Numbered from the stretch's first letter, positions 8,799 through 18,913 are shown. The stretch: 64,000 bases of DNA from Subsaxibacter sp. CAU 1640 (GCF_023156585.1 NZ_JALNMI010000003.1:124001-188000); one strand, 5' to 3'. Notes: a model not told the origin generated them from the sequence alone. Translations and numbers: made by a program.

Positions 8799-10685
8799 AT
8801 GAAAAACCTGTTATTTATTCTTTTCGTTATGCCCTTTTTGCTTCAAGCTCAAGATTTTTCTGATGAAGATTATATTTATTTGAAGCGTCACGAACATATC
8901 AAAATAGGTTTATCAAAACAAACTTTCGACATTACCAAGCAAGTGTCTGAACAAGCGGAATATTTAACCGCGAAGAAACTCTATTTTGCCAATGAAGCTA
9001 TGCATTTTGACAGCTTTTCTTCTATTGAAGATATAGACGCTTACACATATTTGCCAGAACGCGATAGCAATGTTAAAGTAGATTATATTGAAACCAAGCG
9101 AGAGTTTGATAATGGCATTTTTTACAGCGACCAAGAATCAAAGATTTTTACTTTTCCAGCCGTTACCAAAGGTGCCATTACCAATTTGAATTATAAAGAA
9201 GTCATCAAAGATCCTCATTTTTTGGGATTGTTTCGATTTGGAACCTTTGTACCTACTAAAAGCGCTCAATTGTCTATCGAATTCCCAACAAATGTCTCAA
9301 TTGGTTATGTAGATTTCAATACAAAAGATATCGCTTTGGATTTCAAACAGGAAACTAAAAAGAATACTACCACTTACACCTGGACAGCCAGCAACGTCAA
9401 GGGGTTTCAAAGTGAAGACGATGGTGAATCTGTTTTATATTTTATGCCACACATAATAGTATATGTTAAAAGTTATGAATACAAGGGTGAAACCATCAAT
9501 GTTCTGAACGATGTGAATGATTTGTACAAATGGTACGCTTCCTTGGTCAATCAAATTGACAATAATGACCTTGAGAAAGTATATAAAATTGCTGACGACA
9601 TCACTAAAAACCTTCAAACTAAAAAGCAAAAAGCAGAAGCTATTTTTGATTGGGTTCAAAACAATATCAATTACGTTGCTTTTGAGGATGGCCTTGGCGG
9701 ATTTATTCCACGTGGTGCGGCAAGTGTCTGTGATAAACGTTATGGTGACTGTAAGGATATGGCAAATTTGCTCTATGAAATGCTCAACCACGTTGGAATT
9801 GAAGCTTATAGAACGTGGATTGGCACTCGAGACAGACCGTACAGCTATAAAGACGTTCCAACGCCTATGGTTGATAATCATATGATTACAACAGCAATTA
9901 TTGATGGTGAAACCATTTTTTTGGATGGAACCGATAGTTATGTTCCGTTTGGTATGCCAAGTTCATTTACGCAGACCAAAGAAGCTCTTTTGGGAATTGA
10001 CGAAAACACCTACAGATTGATTACGGTTCCTGTTCAAAAGGCCGATAAGAGCGTTGCGGATGTCACAAGTACCATCACCATTGAGGACCATATGTTCAAG
10101 GTCAATGAAAAGCGTTTGCTTACAGGATATGAAAAGGTAGATTTCATCACAGATTATCTTTACAAACGAGATTCAAAATCTGATGAAGAATTCCTGAACA
10201 CAACGCTCGCTCTTGGCAACAACAAAACCAATTACAACAATATTAAAAAGGAGAATTTTGACAATAAAAATGAGGCTTTGGAGCTTTCATTTGATTTGGA
10301 AATAGATAGTTATGTCAAAAAAGTTGGTAATAAACTTTTCATAAATTTGGATATCGACAGAGTGCTTTCAAAAAGTAAAATTGATATTGAGGACAAAAAG
10401 TATGACAAGAAAATTGATCATACCTACACAAAGAACTATGTCACAACTTTGACAATTCCGGAAGGTTATCACGCTAGTTTTATTCCTGAAACGTTGTCAT
10501 TTGAAAATCCAAATTATGGATACACAATCACTTATACTCAAAAAGACAATACTATCATTCAACATAAGAATATTTACATCAACACTTTAAGTATCAAAAA
10601 ACAAGATTTTGAATCTTGGAATGAATTCATCAAAAGCTTAAACAAAGCCTATAAAAAAAGTATCATTTTAGAACAAAACCAATGA
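8799..10685 (+). CDS. Secreted DUF3857/transglutaminase-like protein with intact triad
   Basis: This 628-residue protein begins with a signal peptide ending in LLQAQ. The N-terminal half is a beta-rich DUF3857 domain. It is followed by a transglutaminase-like domain at about residues 260-400 with the Cys-His-Asp triad visible as GDCKD (C318), DNHMIT (H361) and LDGTD (D376). A beta-rich C-terminal domain follows. The fold suggests a periplasmic or surface cysteine protease or transglutaminase; the substrate is unknown. The stop overlaps the start of the next gene by four bases (ATGA), so the two paralogous proteins are coupled. Confidence 0.85.
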   Translation: MKNLLFILFVMPFLLQAQDFSDEDYIYLKRHEHIKIGLSKQTFDITKQVSEQAEYLTAKKLYFANEAMHFDSFSSIEDIDAYTYLPERDSNVKVDYIETKREFDNGIFYSDQESKIFTFPAVTKGAITNLNYKEVIKDPHFLGLFRFGTFVPTKSAQLSIEFPTNVSIGYVDFNTKDIALDFKQETKKNTTTYTWTASNVKGFQSEDDGESVLYFMPHIIVYVKSYEYKGETINVLNDVNDLYKWYASLVNQIDNNDLEKVYKIADDITKNLQTKKQKAEAIFDWVQNNINYVAFEDGLGGFIPRGAASVCDKRYGDCKDMANLLYEMLNHVGIEAYRTWIGTRDRPYSYKDVPTPMVDNHMITTAIIDGETIFLDGTDSYVPFGMPSSFTQTKEALLGIDENTYRLITVPVQKADKSVADVTSTITIEDHMFKVNEKRLLTGYEKVDFITDYLYKRDSKSDEEFLNTTLALGNNKTNYNNIKKENFDNKNEALELSFDLEIDSYVKKVGNKLFINLDIDRVLSKSKIDIEDKKYDKKIDHTYTKNYVTTLTIPEGYHASFIPETLSFENPNYGYTITYTQKDNTIIQHKNIYINTLSIKKQDFESWNEFIKSLNKAYKKSIILEQNQ

Positions 10686-12616
10686 TAAAAAACACCATTT
10701 ACATCGTTCTCCTGCTTATTAGCACTAATTGCTTTTCACAATACTATAAATCTTACGATTGGGCTAAAAAGCCAAAATTGCACGACATTTCAGCTGATGA
10801 AGCAAAAGAACATTCACTAGCTATCTTAAAAAAGAGTATTGTAGAATATTCATCGGCCGCATTGTCTACAGATTTAAAACAGTTTGAAACAACACACACC
10901 ATCATTAGAGTCAATGACGAAAAAGGAATTGGCGAGCACAACCGAGTGTATATCCCAATGTATGACGTCAAAAATCTAATTGATGTAAAAGCAAGAACGA
11001 TCAATTCTGATGGAAAAGTGACGCTTCTCAACAAAGACAATATCAAAGAAGTAAACAATGTAGAAGAATATGGTGATTTTAAAATTTTCGCCATTGAAGG
11101 CGTTGAGAAAAATTCTGAAATTGAAGTATTGTACACGGTTGAAAAAGAAGCTGATTTGTTCGGTAGTGAAACATTGCAAAGTGATTACTTCATTAAAAAC
11201 GCACAGTTTTTATATATCACAGGTGATTTGAATTCCGTTGTGAAAGCGTACAGAACGACTGCCAAATTTGAAAATGTCATTACAGATGGCAAGGCTTCGA
11301 GGCTTTTGGACATCAAAAACATTCCAGCGATGATTGAGGAAGAATATTCTACGCCAAATGCCAACAAAATTGCTGTAGTTTATCAATGTTTTCCAAAAGG
11401 ACAAAACATTACACAAGATATGTTTTGGAGCAATGTAGTGAACAATGTTGGTGGTAAGATAATTCCAAGCAGTACAAATAGCCAAGCCAAAAAAGATGTT
11501 GAGGCAATGTTGAAAGACAAAAATGCCTTGACCAATTACGACAAAGCTGTTTTGGCGGACAATTATATCAAAACAAATTTTACCGTTGTAAAAAATAATA
11601 ATGCTGAACTTTCAGACCTAGATTATATTCTTAAAAACAGATCTGCAAGTGATTTTGGTATTCTAAAAGTCTATACCAATTATTTCAATGAGTTGAAAAT
11701 TCCTTATGAATTGGTGATTACTTCAAACCGCTTCACCTATAAATTCGATCCTGATTTTTTCATTCCGAATATGTTGAGAGATTTTCTGATTTATCTGCCA
11801 GAGGAAGAAAAATACATTGCTCCTGATAGAATTGAGTATAGAGTTGGTGAGGCTCCTTTCAATATTTTGGGAAGCTATGGTTTGTTCATAAAGCAGGATG
11901 GCTCACATTATTTCAGTAAAATTGTTCAGTCCGATCCTAATTACAGTACTATCAGACGTAAGGTTGATATTACTTTCAATGATGATTTTGAAAGCGCAAC
12001 CTTGAAACAACATCAAGAACAGACAGGTCATTGGGCAGTTACAAGTAGAGCCATAATGAATTTGTCTACGGACCAATCCATCAAAGAATATAAAGATTAT
12101 CTTACTGGTTCAGGCATTGAGGACAAAGTAGTTGAAAGCTATGATGCCGAAAATACAGAGATGAATCAATCTGAATATAATGTGCCTTTTATTACCAATA
12201 GTACCATCACTTCAGAATCTATCATTGAAGATGCTGGCGACAGTTATTTATTTCAAATAGGAAGAGTGATTGGCACACAAAGTGAATTGTATCAGGAAAA
12301 AGAACGTGTAAACCCTATTGAGATGACGTATCCTAATCAATACGACTACACCATCACAGTCGATATACCTGAAGGTTATACGGTTGAAGGCTTAAGCAGT
12401 TTGAATATTGATAAAAGCTATAAATCTGATTCTACAGGAGAAAAGCTATGCAAGTTTGAATCGAGCTACAAATTGGAAGGTAATAAGGTCATCGTTACCA
12501 TTCAGGAGTTTTATAAAACGAATGAATATTCTTTGAACAGATACGAAGAATTTAGAAGCGTCATCAATGCTGCTTCAGATTTCAACAAGGCCTCCATCCT
12601 ATTTAAAGCAAAATAA
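10682..12616 (+). CDS. Secreted DUF3857 protein with degenerate transglutaminase domain
   Basis: This 644-residue protein has a signal peptide (LLISTNCFSQ) and the same order of domains as its upstream neighbour: DUF3857, transglutaminase-like fold, and a C-terminal beta domain. The catalytic Cys region aligns with NRSASDFGILKVYTNYF, where the Cys is replaced, and the His strand aligns with IPNMLRDFLIYL, which lacks the His. It therefore looks like a pseudoenzyme partner of the active paralogue. Co-translation through a four-base ATGA overlap suggests the two are made together and may form a complex. That is inference from layout. Confidence 0.82.
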   Translation: MIKNTIYIVLLLISTNCFSQYYKSYDWAKKPKLHDISADEAKEHSLAILKKSIVEYSSAALSTDLKQFETTHTIIRVNDEKGIGEHNRVYIPMYDVKNLIDVKARTINSDGKVTLLNKDNIKEVNNVEEYGDFKIFAIEGVEKNSEIEVLYTVEKEADLFGSETLQSDYFIKNAQFLYITGDLNSVVKAYRTTAKFENVITDGKASRLLDIKNIPAMIEEEYSTPNANKIAVVYQCFPKGQNITQDMFWSNVVNNVGGKIIPSSTNSQAKKDVEAMLKDKNALTNYDKAVLADNYIKTNFTVVKNNNAELSDLDYILKNRSASDFGILKVYTNYFNELKIPYELVITSNRFTYKFDPDFFIPNMLRDFLIYLPEEEKYIAPDRIEYRVGEAPFNILGSYGLFIKQDGSHYFSKIVQSDPNYSTIRRKVDITFNDDFESATLKQHQEQTGHWAVTSRAIMNLSTDQSIKEYKDYLTGSGIEDKVVESYDAENTEMNQSEYNVPFITNSTITSESIIEDAGDSYLFQIGRVIGTQSELYQEKERVNPIEMTYPNQYDYTITVDIPEGYTVEGLSSLNIDKSYKSDSTGEKLCKFESSYKLEGNKVIVTIQEFYKTNEYSLNRYEEFRSVINAASDFNKASILFKAK

Positions 12617-12633
12617 ATTTAAAGGCTTCGGCA

Positions 12634-13605
12634 TTATTCAATAGTGCCGATGTCTTCCATAATTTTGTAATCTTCTTTTGGTGGTTCTTCGACGTTACCA
12701 AATAATTTTTCTTTCCAATCCGTCCATTTGTACACTTTTGAAAAGATGAACAACAATATTGGGAACAGTACAAAAACAGGTAGAATCAAATCAATAAAAC
12801 CAAGTTCTGGTTCCGAAATATCTTTTAACACAGAATGGGTCTGAAAAGCAGTCCAATCAGCAGTAACCAAAAGTGCAGTAAATAAGTTATTGGCAGCGTG
12901 AAACCCAAGTGCCAACTCCATTCCTTCATCCATCAAAGTCATAATCCCTAAAAACAATCCCGTCCCGATGTAATAGACCATAATGCTATAACCAAGCGTC
13001 TTCACTTCTGGATTGAATAGATGTAATCCACCAAAAATCACAGACGTCATAATCAGTGGAAACCATTTATTTTTTGCCAAGGTACCAAAACCTTGCATCA
13101 AATAACCTCTAAAAATGTATTCTTCCAAACTTGTCTGAATCGGAATCAACGCAATGGCAATAACCGCCAAGATTGCAAATCGTTCCAACTGAAAATTAAA
13201 GGCATAATCTTCTGGTGACATATAATAATCAGCAATTACCAAACCAGATGATAAAATTCCCCAAAAGAAAAAAGCAAACCAAATACGTTTCCAATCGATC
13301 TTTTTTCTGGAAGTTGTCACAGATGTCATTGTTTGTTTATGAAGGAATTTCACCACCAAAACAAGGCCAATCATTCCTGCCACAAACGAAATTAGCATCA
13401 AAAATAGAAACAGATTGGACTCCAACAGAGAATACATTGTTTGTTCATCGATCTTGGTCATATCTAGACCTTCATTCATCGCTTCGATAAAAACAGCAAA
13501 ACCCAATGGCAATTGACCAATGATTGATGCTATGATAATGACCACCGAACCAACGATATATCTCCAAAATTCGTGTTTGACCTTAAAAGCTTGAGCTATA
13601 AACAT
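12634..13605 (-). CDS. CPBP family intramembrane glutamic protease
   Basis: This 323-residue protein has about eight hydrophobic helices. The three conserved Abi/CPBP motifs are present: EEYIFRG near residue 165 (EExxxR), FGGLHLF (FxxxH) and FHAANNLF (HxxxN). These residues form the active site of Rce1-type intramembrane proteases, so it is likely catalytically competent. Natural substrates of bacterial members are mostly unknown. Its start is nine bases downstream of the menC stop, so the two genes are probably co-transcribed. Confidence 0.85.
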   Translation of the reverse strand: MFIAQAFKVKHEFWRYIVGSVVIIIASIIGQLPLGFAVFIEAMNEGLDMTKIDEQTMYSLLESNLFLFLMLISFVAGMIGLVLVVKFLHKQTMTSVTTSRKKIDWKRIWFAFFFWGILSSGLVIADYYMSPEDYAFNFQLERFAILAVIAIALIPIQTSLEEYIFRGYLMQGFGTLAKNKWFPLIMTSVIFGGLHLFNPEVKTLGYSIMVYYIGTGLFLGIMTLMDEGMELALGFHAANNLFTALLVTADWTAFQTHSVLKDISEPELGFIDLILPVFVLFPILLFIFSKVYKWTDWKEKLFGNVEEPPKEDYKIMEDIGTIE

Positions 13606-13613
13606 ATATTTCT

Positions 13614-14648
13614 TTATAAATTAAAATTCCATTTTATTGAACTATCGTAACGCAATGTACCATTTTTTACCAATAATGGTGAATCAAAATTATTGGTGAA
13701 CAGACCACCTGTACCAAGCCCTTGAAACATTGGATTTTGAAGCTTGTATGTCCATTGAGAAATGGCATTCAAACCCACATTACTTTCCAAAGCACTTGTA
13801 AACCACCACCCTATTTGTTGCAGTTCTGACAACTCTATCCATTCATTACTTCCTGAAAAACCTCCAACAAAACTTGGTTTCAAAATAATAAATTGAGGTT
13901 TGATGGTTTGTAGCAGTTCTTTCTTTTTTGTTACATCAAAAACACCTATCAGTTCTTCGTCCAAAGCTATTGGAAGTGGTGTTTTCTCGCACAAATCAGC
14001 CATTTCTTGCCATTGCCCTTGTTTAATCGGTTGTTCTATGGAATGCAAATCAAAATCTGAAAGTCGTTTCAATTTTTCCAGAGCTTCATCAGGCATAAAA
14101 GCGCCATTGGCATCCACACGAAGCTCGATATCTGATGATGAGAACTCTTTCCGAATGGACTTCAATAAACTTAATTCTGTTTCAAAATCAATGGCACCAA
14201 TTTTCAGTTTGATGCATTTAAAACCATCCGAAATTTTATCCTTGATTTGCTGTTTCATAAAGCTTTCACTTCCCATCCAAATCAATCCATTGATGGCAAT
14301 GCTGTCTTCGCCTTTCGTGTATTTTGATGGAAATAATTCAAAGGGATTTTCGCTATTTAACGACTTAAAAGCCATTTCCAAACCAAATTGAATACTCGGA
14401 AATTCAACAAGTTTCTGCAATAAAACTTCAAGACCAAGTTCAATATTATCTACTGTCCAACGCAAAGTATCTTTATAATCCGAGCGATCATCAGCAGATA
14501 ATCCTCTTAATATGCCACATTCACCAATTCCTTTCTTACCGTTATTTTCAAGTATGATGAACCAGGTTTCCTTTGTTTTTAAAATACCACGCGAAGTGCC
14601 ACTAGGCTGTTTGAAGTTGAGAATATATTTACGATACGTGGCTGTCAT
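13614..14648 (-). CDS. menC: o-Succinylbenzoate synthase MenC
   Basis: This enolase-superfamily enzyme is 344 residues from the ATG at 14648. A longer frame reaches 14699 but adds a tail unlike the family, while MTATYRKYILNFKQPSGTSRG is the usual flavobacterial N-terminus. The barrel shows the catalytic KxK-type segment KCIKLKIGA, then metal ligands in RVDANGAF, HSIEQPI and LDEELIG, and the late Lys in FIILKPSFVGG. It dehydrates SHCHC to o-succinylbenzoate, upstream of MenE. It appears to lead a two-gene operon with the CPBP protease. Confidence 0.9.
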   Translation of the reverse strand: MTATYRKYILNFKQPSGTSRGILKTKETWFIILENNGKKGIGECGILRGLSADDRSDYKDTLRWTVDNIELGLEVLLQKLVEFPSIQFGLEMAFKSLNSENPFELFPSKYTKGEDSIAINGLIWMGSESFMKQQIKDKISDGFKCIKLKIGAIDFETELSLLKSIRKEFSSSDIELRVDANGAFMPDEALEKLKRLSDFDLHSIEQPIKQGQWQEMADLCEKTPLPIALDEELIGVFDVTKKKELLQTIKPQFIILKPSFVGGFSGSNEWIELSELQQIGWWFTSALESNVGLNAISQWTYKLQNPMFQGLGTGGLFTNNFDSPLLVKNGTLRYDSSIKWNFNL

Positions 14649-14734
14649 ATAAGTGCCAAAAATAGGCAAATAATTTTGTATTTTTAGGTCGCAACGCAAC
14701 TCGAACTCTTTGAATAAACAGTAACATTTCTAAA

Positions 14735-15649
14735 ATGCCAGAATTCCCAAATATCATTCATTTTGCCATTCCATTTTTCATTATCGCAATGCTGTTGGAG
14801 CTGTATGTGACTACAAAAGAAAACATCAAAACCTATGAAGCCAAAGATGCGTTTTCTTCAATAGCAATGGGTCTTGGTAATGTTGGTCTGGGTTTTTTGA
14901 GTAAAGCATTGGTATTGCTGGCATTTATGTACATCTATGAGCATTTCAGGTTGTTCACAATCCCTGTAACTTGGTGGTCATTCGTGCTGTTGTTTTTTGC
15001 TGATGATTTTTCATACTATTGGTTTCATCGTATTTCTCACGAATGTCGCTTGTTTTGGGCTTCTCACGTTGTTCATCATTCCTCCCAACATTACAATTTA
15101 AGTACAGCATTGCGACAAACTTGGTCAGGTGGCTTCTATTCATTCATTTTTTGGCTTTGGTTGCCTTTGATTGGATTTCATCCAGGGATGATTTTATTGC
15201 AAATGTCCATCAGCTTGCTTTATCAATTTTGGATTCACACGGAAGCCATCAACAAGATGCCGAAATGGTTTGAGGCTGTAATGAACACGCCATCGCACCA
15301 CAGAGTACATCACGGCAGCAATCCGTTATATTTAGATAGAAATCACGCTGGAATTTTGATTATTTGGGACAAATGGTTTGGTACATTTCAACCAGAACTC
15401 GAAGACGAAAAAGTGATATATGGTTTGACGTCGAATATCAACACCTACAATCCTTTGAAAATTGCGTTTCACGAATGGATTTCGATGTCAAAGGATAGTT
15501 TTACGGGAAAAAAATCCGTGGCCAGCAGGATCAAATATCTTCTGAAACCACCTGGCTGGCGACATGATGGCACAGGGAAAATAAGTACTGACTTGAGGAA
15601 TGAGTGGCATAAATCAGTTGGCAATAAACAGAAGTCTGTAAATAGTTGA
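14735..15649 (+). CDS. Sterol desaturase/fatty acid hydroxylase family protein
   Basis: This 304-residue integral membrane protein carries the di-iron His motifs of the family. These are WFHRISHECR (HxxxH), ASHVVHHSSQHYN (HxxHH plus more), and HRVHHGSN near residue 190. About four hydrophobic helices surround them. Members add oxygen to lipid substrates (fatty acids, sterol-like lipids, carotenoids), so a membrane-lipid modification role is likely, but the substrate cannot be read. The gene is divergent from menC with an 86-base gap. Confidence 0.85.
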   Translation: MPEFPNIIHFAIPFFIIAMLLELYVTTKENIKTYEAKDAFSSIAMGLGNVGLGFLSKALVLLAFMYIYEHFRLFTIPVTWWSFVLLFFADDFSYYWFHRISHECRLFWASHVVHHSSQHYNLSTALRQTWSGGFYSFIFWLWLPLIGFHPGMILLQMSISLLYQFWIHTEAINKMPKWFEAVMNTPSHHRVHHGSNPLYLDRNHAGILIIWDKWFGTFQPELEDEKVIYGLTSNINTYNPLKIAFHEWISMSKDSFTGKKSVASRIKYLLKPPGWRHDGTGKISTDLRNEWHKSVGNKQKSVNS

Positions 15650-15698
15650 TTTTAGTTATTTGATTGTCAATTAGCTTTGAAAGCTCTATTGTCTAACT

Positions 15699-16265
15699 TC
15701 AGGGTATTACTTTTAATTCTGTTGTAAAATCCCCAATCGTTATGTATAATTCTCCTGAAACCTGATTTGCCGTACCGGATCTTCCTCCAAAATCCCTGAC
15801 AAAAAATCTAAAACTAGTAGATACTGTGGTATTAGGTCCACTATTTCTTGCAACAAAATCCCCCGTTAAAATCATACCGCGAATGGGATTAACCCCATCC
15901 CCTTGCCATTCTATCATCCTGTTGGTAGAGGAAATATCCCTTATTGTCCATTCACCACCAGGAAAATCATCATCAAATTCGATGGTTTCATTTTCCCCTA
16001 ATTGCCATTGCAGCAAGGCCATACCACCTGCATCGTCTCCCGTAAACACAAAAGAATAGACTTTATTGGCTCTTAAATTCAATTGCATTCTACTGAAATC
16101 ATCATCTTGTGTAAAGGTTCTGCTAAAACCATCACCCTCAATTTTAAACGAAAAGCTGGGTGGTGTTGTATCTGTTTCAGGGATTGTTACCCTATCTATG
16201 CAGGCATAATTACATATAGAAAGTATGACTAATAATGCTGCTTTTAAAACGATTGCTTTTTTCAT
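15699..16265 (-). CDS. Lipoprotein, last gene of fibre locus
   Basis: This 188-residue protein has a lipoprotein signal peptide with lipobox NYAC at residues 19-22. The mature part is beta-strand rich with many Gly, Thr and Asp residues. I recognise no family. It starts 24 bases after the stop of the repeat fibre gene on the same strand, so the two are almost certainly co-transcribed. A role in anchoring, assembling or displaying the fibre is possible but inferred only from position. Confidence 0.7.
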   Translation of the reverse strand: MKKAIVLKAALLVILSICNYACIDRVTIPETDTTPPSFSFKIEGDGFSRTFTQDDDFSRMQLNLRANKVYSFVFTGDDAGGMALLQWQLGENETIEFDDDFPGGEWTIRDISSTNRMIEWQGDGVNPIRGMILTGDFVARNSGPNTTVSTSFRFFVRDFGGRSGTANQVSGELYITIGDFTTELKVIP

Positions 16266-16289
16266 AATATTATTTGTTTTAGGTTATAC

Positions 16290-18857
16290 TTATTTTGAAA
16301 TGAATTTTTTCAACGCTTCGAGGCTTTTTTTGACTTTTTTGTTTTCTTGAAAAAGCTGTTTCATTGTTCGGTTTTCATTTTTAAGTTCTTCAATTTGTGC
16401 TTGTTGTTCTTGAATGGCTTTTATTAATACAGGGATTAATTCTTGGTAACTCATCGCTTTATATTCTGAAGGTGTTACCATACGCTCTCCTGTATCTGGG
16501 TTGATATCGACATCCTCATTAATAACTACCTCCGGAATAAGGACTTCCACTTCTTGTGCAATCAATCCTAAACGGGTTTTAAGAGGGTCTGCAATTCCTT
16601 CATTATACCGAAAACTAACTGGGTTTAATTGTAAAATTTCTTGTAAACCATAGTCCAATTGTTGGATATTGTTTTTGGTTCTTTTATCTGAAAACGTGAT
16701 AAAGGCGTTGGCAACTACATAATCCCAGTGCTCGGCAATATCATTTTTCCCTAGATCGTATGAGGTATTATTGTAAGGTATTACATCCCCATCCAAGCCT
16801 AACTTATTATTACCTAAATTTGCGATTTCTAGATACGAAGTTGTTGTACCAACTTGCCCTATCTGTAAGGTAGCATTGAAACGAAGAAGGTCATTATCAA
16901 ACTCACCATAAATAAGGGCACCATGTTCAGTACTAAAAGACGGGTCAATATATAATTTATTACTTCCAGTTTCATAAAATCCTGAATAATAACCTATAGC
17001 TATGTTATTATAGCCTTTGTTATTTGAGCCTAAAGAATTATATCCAATGGCCACATTACGGTAACCCGTAGTATTGGAGTACAAGGAAGCTCCTCCAACA
17101 GCAATATTACTAGTTCCACCACTATTTGAAAATAAAGAATTCACTCCAAAAGCAATATTATCATCACCTGTAGTGTTTGAATATAAAGATCGGTATCCAA
17201 CACCTATATTTCTATGCCCTGTGGTACTATTAGAAAATAAGGATTGATAACCTATTGCCATGTTGTAATCTCCTGTAGTATTGGAATATAATGCTTGAAT
17301 TCCATTAGCTATATTGTCATGCCCTGTAGTATTAGAATATAAAGCTTGATACCCTTGGGCTATATTTCGATAGCCTTCGGTGTTTAAATACATAGCTTGA
17401 TAACCATTGGCTATATTGTCATATCCTGTAGTATTGGAAAATAAAGCACGATACCCATGCGCAATATTGTTAGAGCCCGTAGAATTAAAATATAAGGCTT
17501 GAGAACCATTGGCCACATTGTCATCTCCTGTAGTGTTAGTATTTAAAGCTTGATAGCCTAGTGCAATATTATTAGCTCCTGTGTTATTTAAGTATAAAGC
17601 CCTATTACCAAATGCAATGTTACTGCTTGCCGTAGTATTGTTATACAAGGCTTGGAATCCTTGGGCAATATTATGGTCTCCAGTAGTATTTGAGTATAGA
17701 GACTGACGACCAATCCCTATGTTATAGTGCCCAGTGGTACTATTCGAGTATAAAGATTGATACCCAATGGCTGTATTATTCTCTCCTGTGGTATTGGAGT
17801 TTAAAGACCTATAACCTAACGCGATATTAGATTCTCCGGTAGTATTAGAGAATAAGGCTCCATAACCATGAGCAATATTATTAGAGCCTTCTGTGTTATC
17901 ATACAAAGCTTCGCGGCCATTAGCAATATTGTTTTCCCCTATAGTATTTGAAATTAAAGCAGCACTACCTATAGCAATATTATCATTGCCTCCTGAATTA
18001 AATCCCAAAGCTCTATAACCAATAGCAATATTCTCTCTACCAATGGTATTTGCATACATTGTTCTATAACCAAAGGCAATATTATTAAATCCAGTAGTAT
18101 TATTATATAAAGCCTCACGGCCATTAGCAATATTATCATCTCCTGAAGTATTCCTGTTTAAAGATTGATACCCTAGTGCAACGTTATTTTCTCCTGTAGT
18201 ATTTGTGTATAGTGCATTTCTTCCAAGCGCAATATTGTAGTGACCACTATTATAATATAAGGCTCGTGAACCTAAAGCAACATTGTCTTGTCCTGCAGTA
18301 CTTGAATACATAGATAAATTACCAATTGCTATATTTCTATGGCCAGATGTAACGTTAGAAAACAATGCTTGATTACCCATTGCTATATTACCAGAGCCAG
18401 TAGTATTAGAGAATAATGCTTGATACCCTATACCAATGTTTTTATTATCACTTTCATCATCATCAACACCAGCATCCATGCCTAAAAACACAGAAGACCC
18501 ATCGTTTGTACCATCGTTATCACTTTTACCATCCAGCAAATCGTCTATTTTTTCTACTCCTGTGCCAGTAATGGGCATCCATTGTACCCCGTTAAAAAAA
18601 TAAAAACCTACTCCGGTTCCTCCAGTGGTAGCTGCATTAGTATTCCAAACCAGCAATCCTGTTGCCGGAGTTGCCACGGGAGTAGTGGTATTGGTTACAT
18701 TGGTCAAACTCACTCTGGGTACCAACACTCCTTTATCTGTGGCAGTAACATCCAATATAGAAGAGGCATCTGGAGTTGTGGTGCCAATACCTACTTGTGC
18801 CAGTAAGGTGTTACATAATAAAATAAAACCGATAATTGTAAGATACTTGTTTTTCAT
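16290..18857 (-). CDS. Repeat fibre protein with S74-type intramolecular chaperone tail
   Basis: This 855-residue protein has a signal peptide ending in LLAQ. An N-terminal domain (about 21-135) is shared with the fibre at 62785. About 29 tandem repeats of 17 residues follow, with consensus N-I-A-I-G-Y-x-A-L-Y-S-N-T-T-G-x-x, like the left-handed beta roll of YadA heads. The C-terminus holds a tail-fibre chaperone domain beginning SDKRTKNNIQ near residue 735 and a final coiled coil rich in Gln, Glu and Lys. This plan predicts a trimeric extracellular stalk whose tail domain drives trimerisation and may cleave itself off. It has its own promoter region with the LytTR-like operator. Confidence 0.88.
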   Translation of the reverse strand: MKNKYLTIIGFILLCNTLLAQVGIGTTTPDASSILDVTATDKGVLVPRVSLTNVTNTTTPVATPATGLLVWNTNAATTGGTGVGFYFFNGVQWMPITGTGVEKIDDLLDGKSDNDGTNDGSSVFLGMDAGVDDDESDNKNIGIGYQALFSNTTGSGNIAMGNQALFSNVTSGHRNIAIGNLSMYSSTAGQDNVALGSRALYYNSGHYNIALGRNALYTNTTGENNVALGYQSLNRNTSGDDNIANGREALYNNTTGFNNIAFGYRTMYANTIGRENIAIGYRALGFNSGGNDNIAIGSAALISNTIGENNIANGREALYDNTEGSNNIAHGYGALFSNTTGESNIALGYRSLNSNTTGENNTAIGYQSLYSNSTTGHYNIGIGRQSLYSNTTGDHNIAQGFQALYNNTTASSNIAFGNRALYLNNTGANNIALGYQALNTNTTGDDNVANGSQALYFNSTGSNNIAHGYRALFSNTTGYDNIANGYQAMYLNTEGYRNIAQGYQALYSNTTGHDNIANGIQALYSNTTGDYNMAIGYQSLFSNSTTGHRNIGVGYRSLYSNTTGDDNIAFGVNSLFSNSGGTSNIAVGGASLYSNTTGYRNVAIGYNSLGSNNKGYNNIAIGYYSGFYETGSNKLYIDPSFSTEHGALIYGEFDNDLLRFNATLQIGQVGTTTSYLEIANLGNNKLGLDGDVIPYNNTSYDLGKNDIAEHWDYVVANAFITFSDKRTKNNIQQLDYGLQEILQLNPVSFRYNEGIADPLKTRLGLIAQEVEVLIPEVVINEDVDINPDTGERMVTPSEYKAMSYQELIPVLIKAIQEQQAQIEELKNENRTMKQLFQENKKVKKSLEALKKFISK
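16960..18440 (-). repeat. 51-bp coding tandem repeat array (about 29 units)
   Basis: The array encodes the 17-residue units of the fibre protein. Most units are exactly 51 bases; two or three carry one extra codon (NSTTGH) and two are one codon short (NSGH). Units diverge at the DNA level, so the array is old, but neighbouring blocks such as the REALYNNT and REALYDNT units are close enough to suggest past unit exchange. Confidence 0.85.
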
Positions 18858-18913
18858 GATACTGTCCTTTTACCTAAAGGTAGTATGCATGTGTACAAAT
18901 CGCTATAGATTAG

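Noticed and set aside
12624-12650. Inverted repeat CGGCATTATTCAATAGTGCCG near the CPBP protease stop codon
   Set aside because: It has mismatches and no T run, and it overlaps the last codons of the gene, so it is not convincing as a terminator.
16960-18440. Regularly spaced repeats that could suggest a CRISPR array
   Set aside because: The 51-base units are contiguous, diverged, and in frame within a secreted protein. There are no unique spacers and no cas genes.
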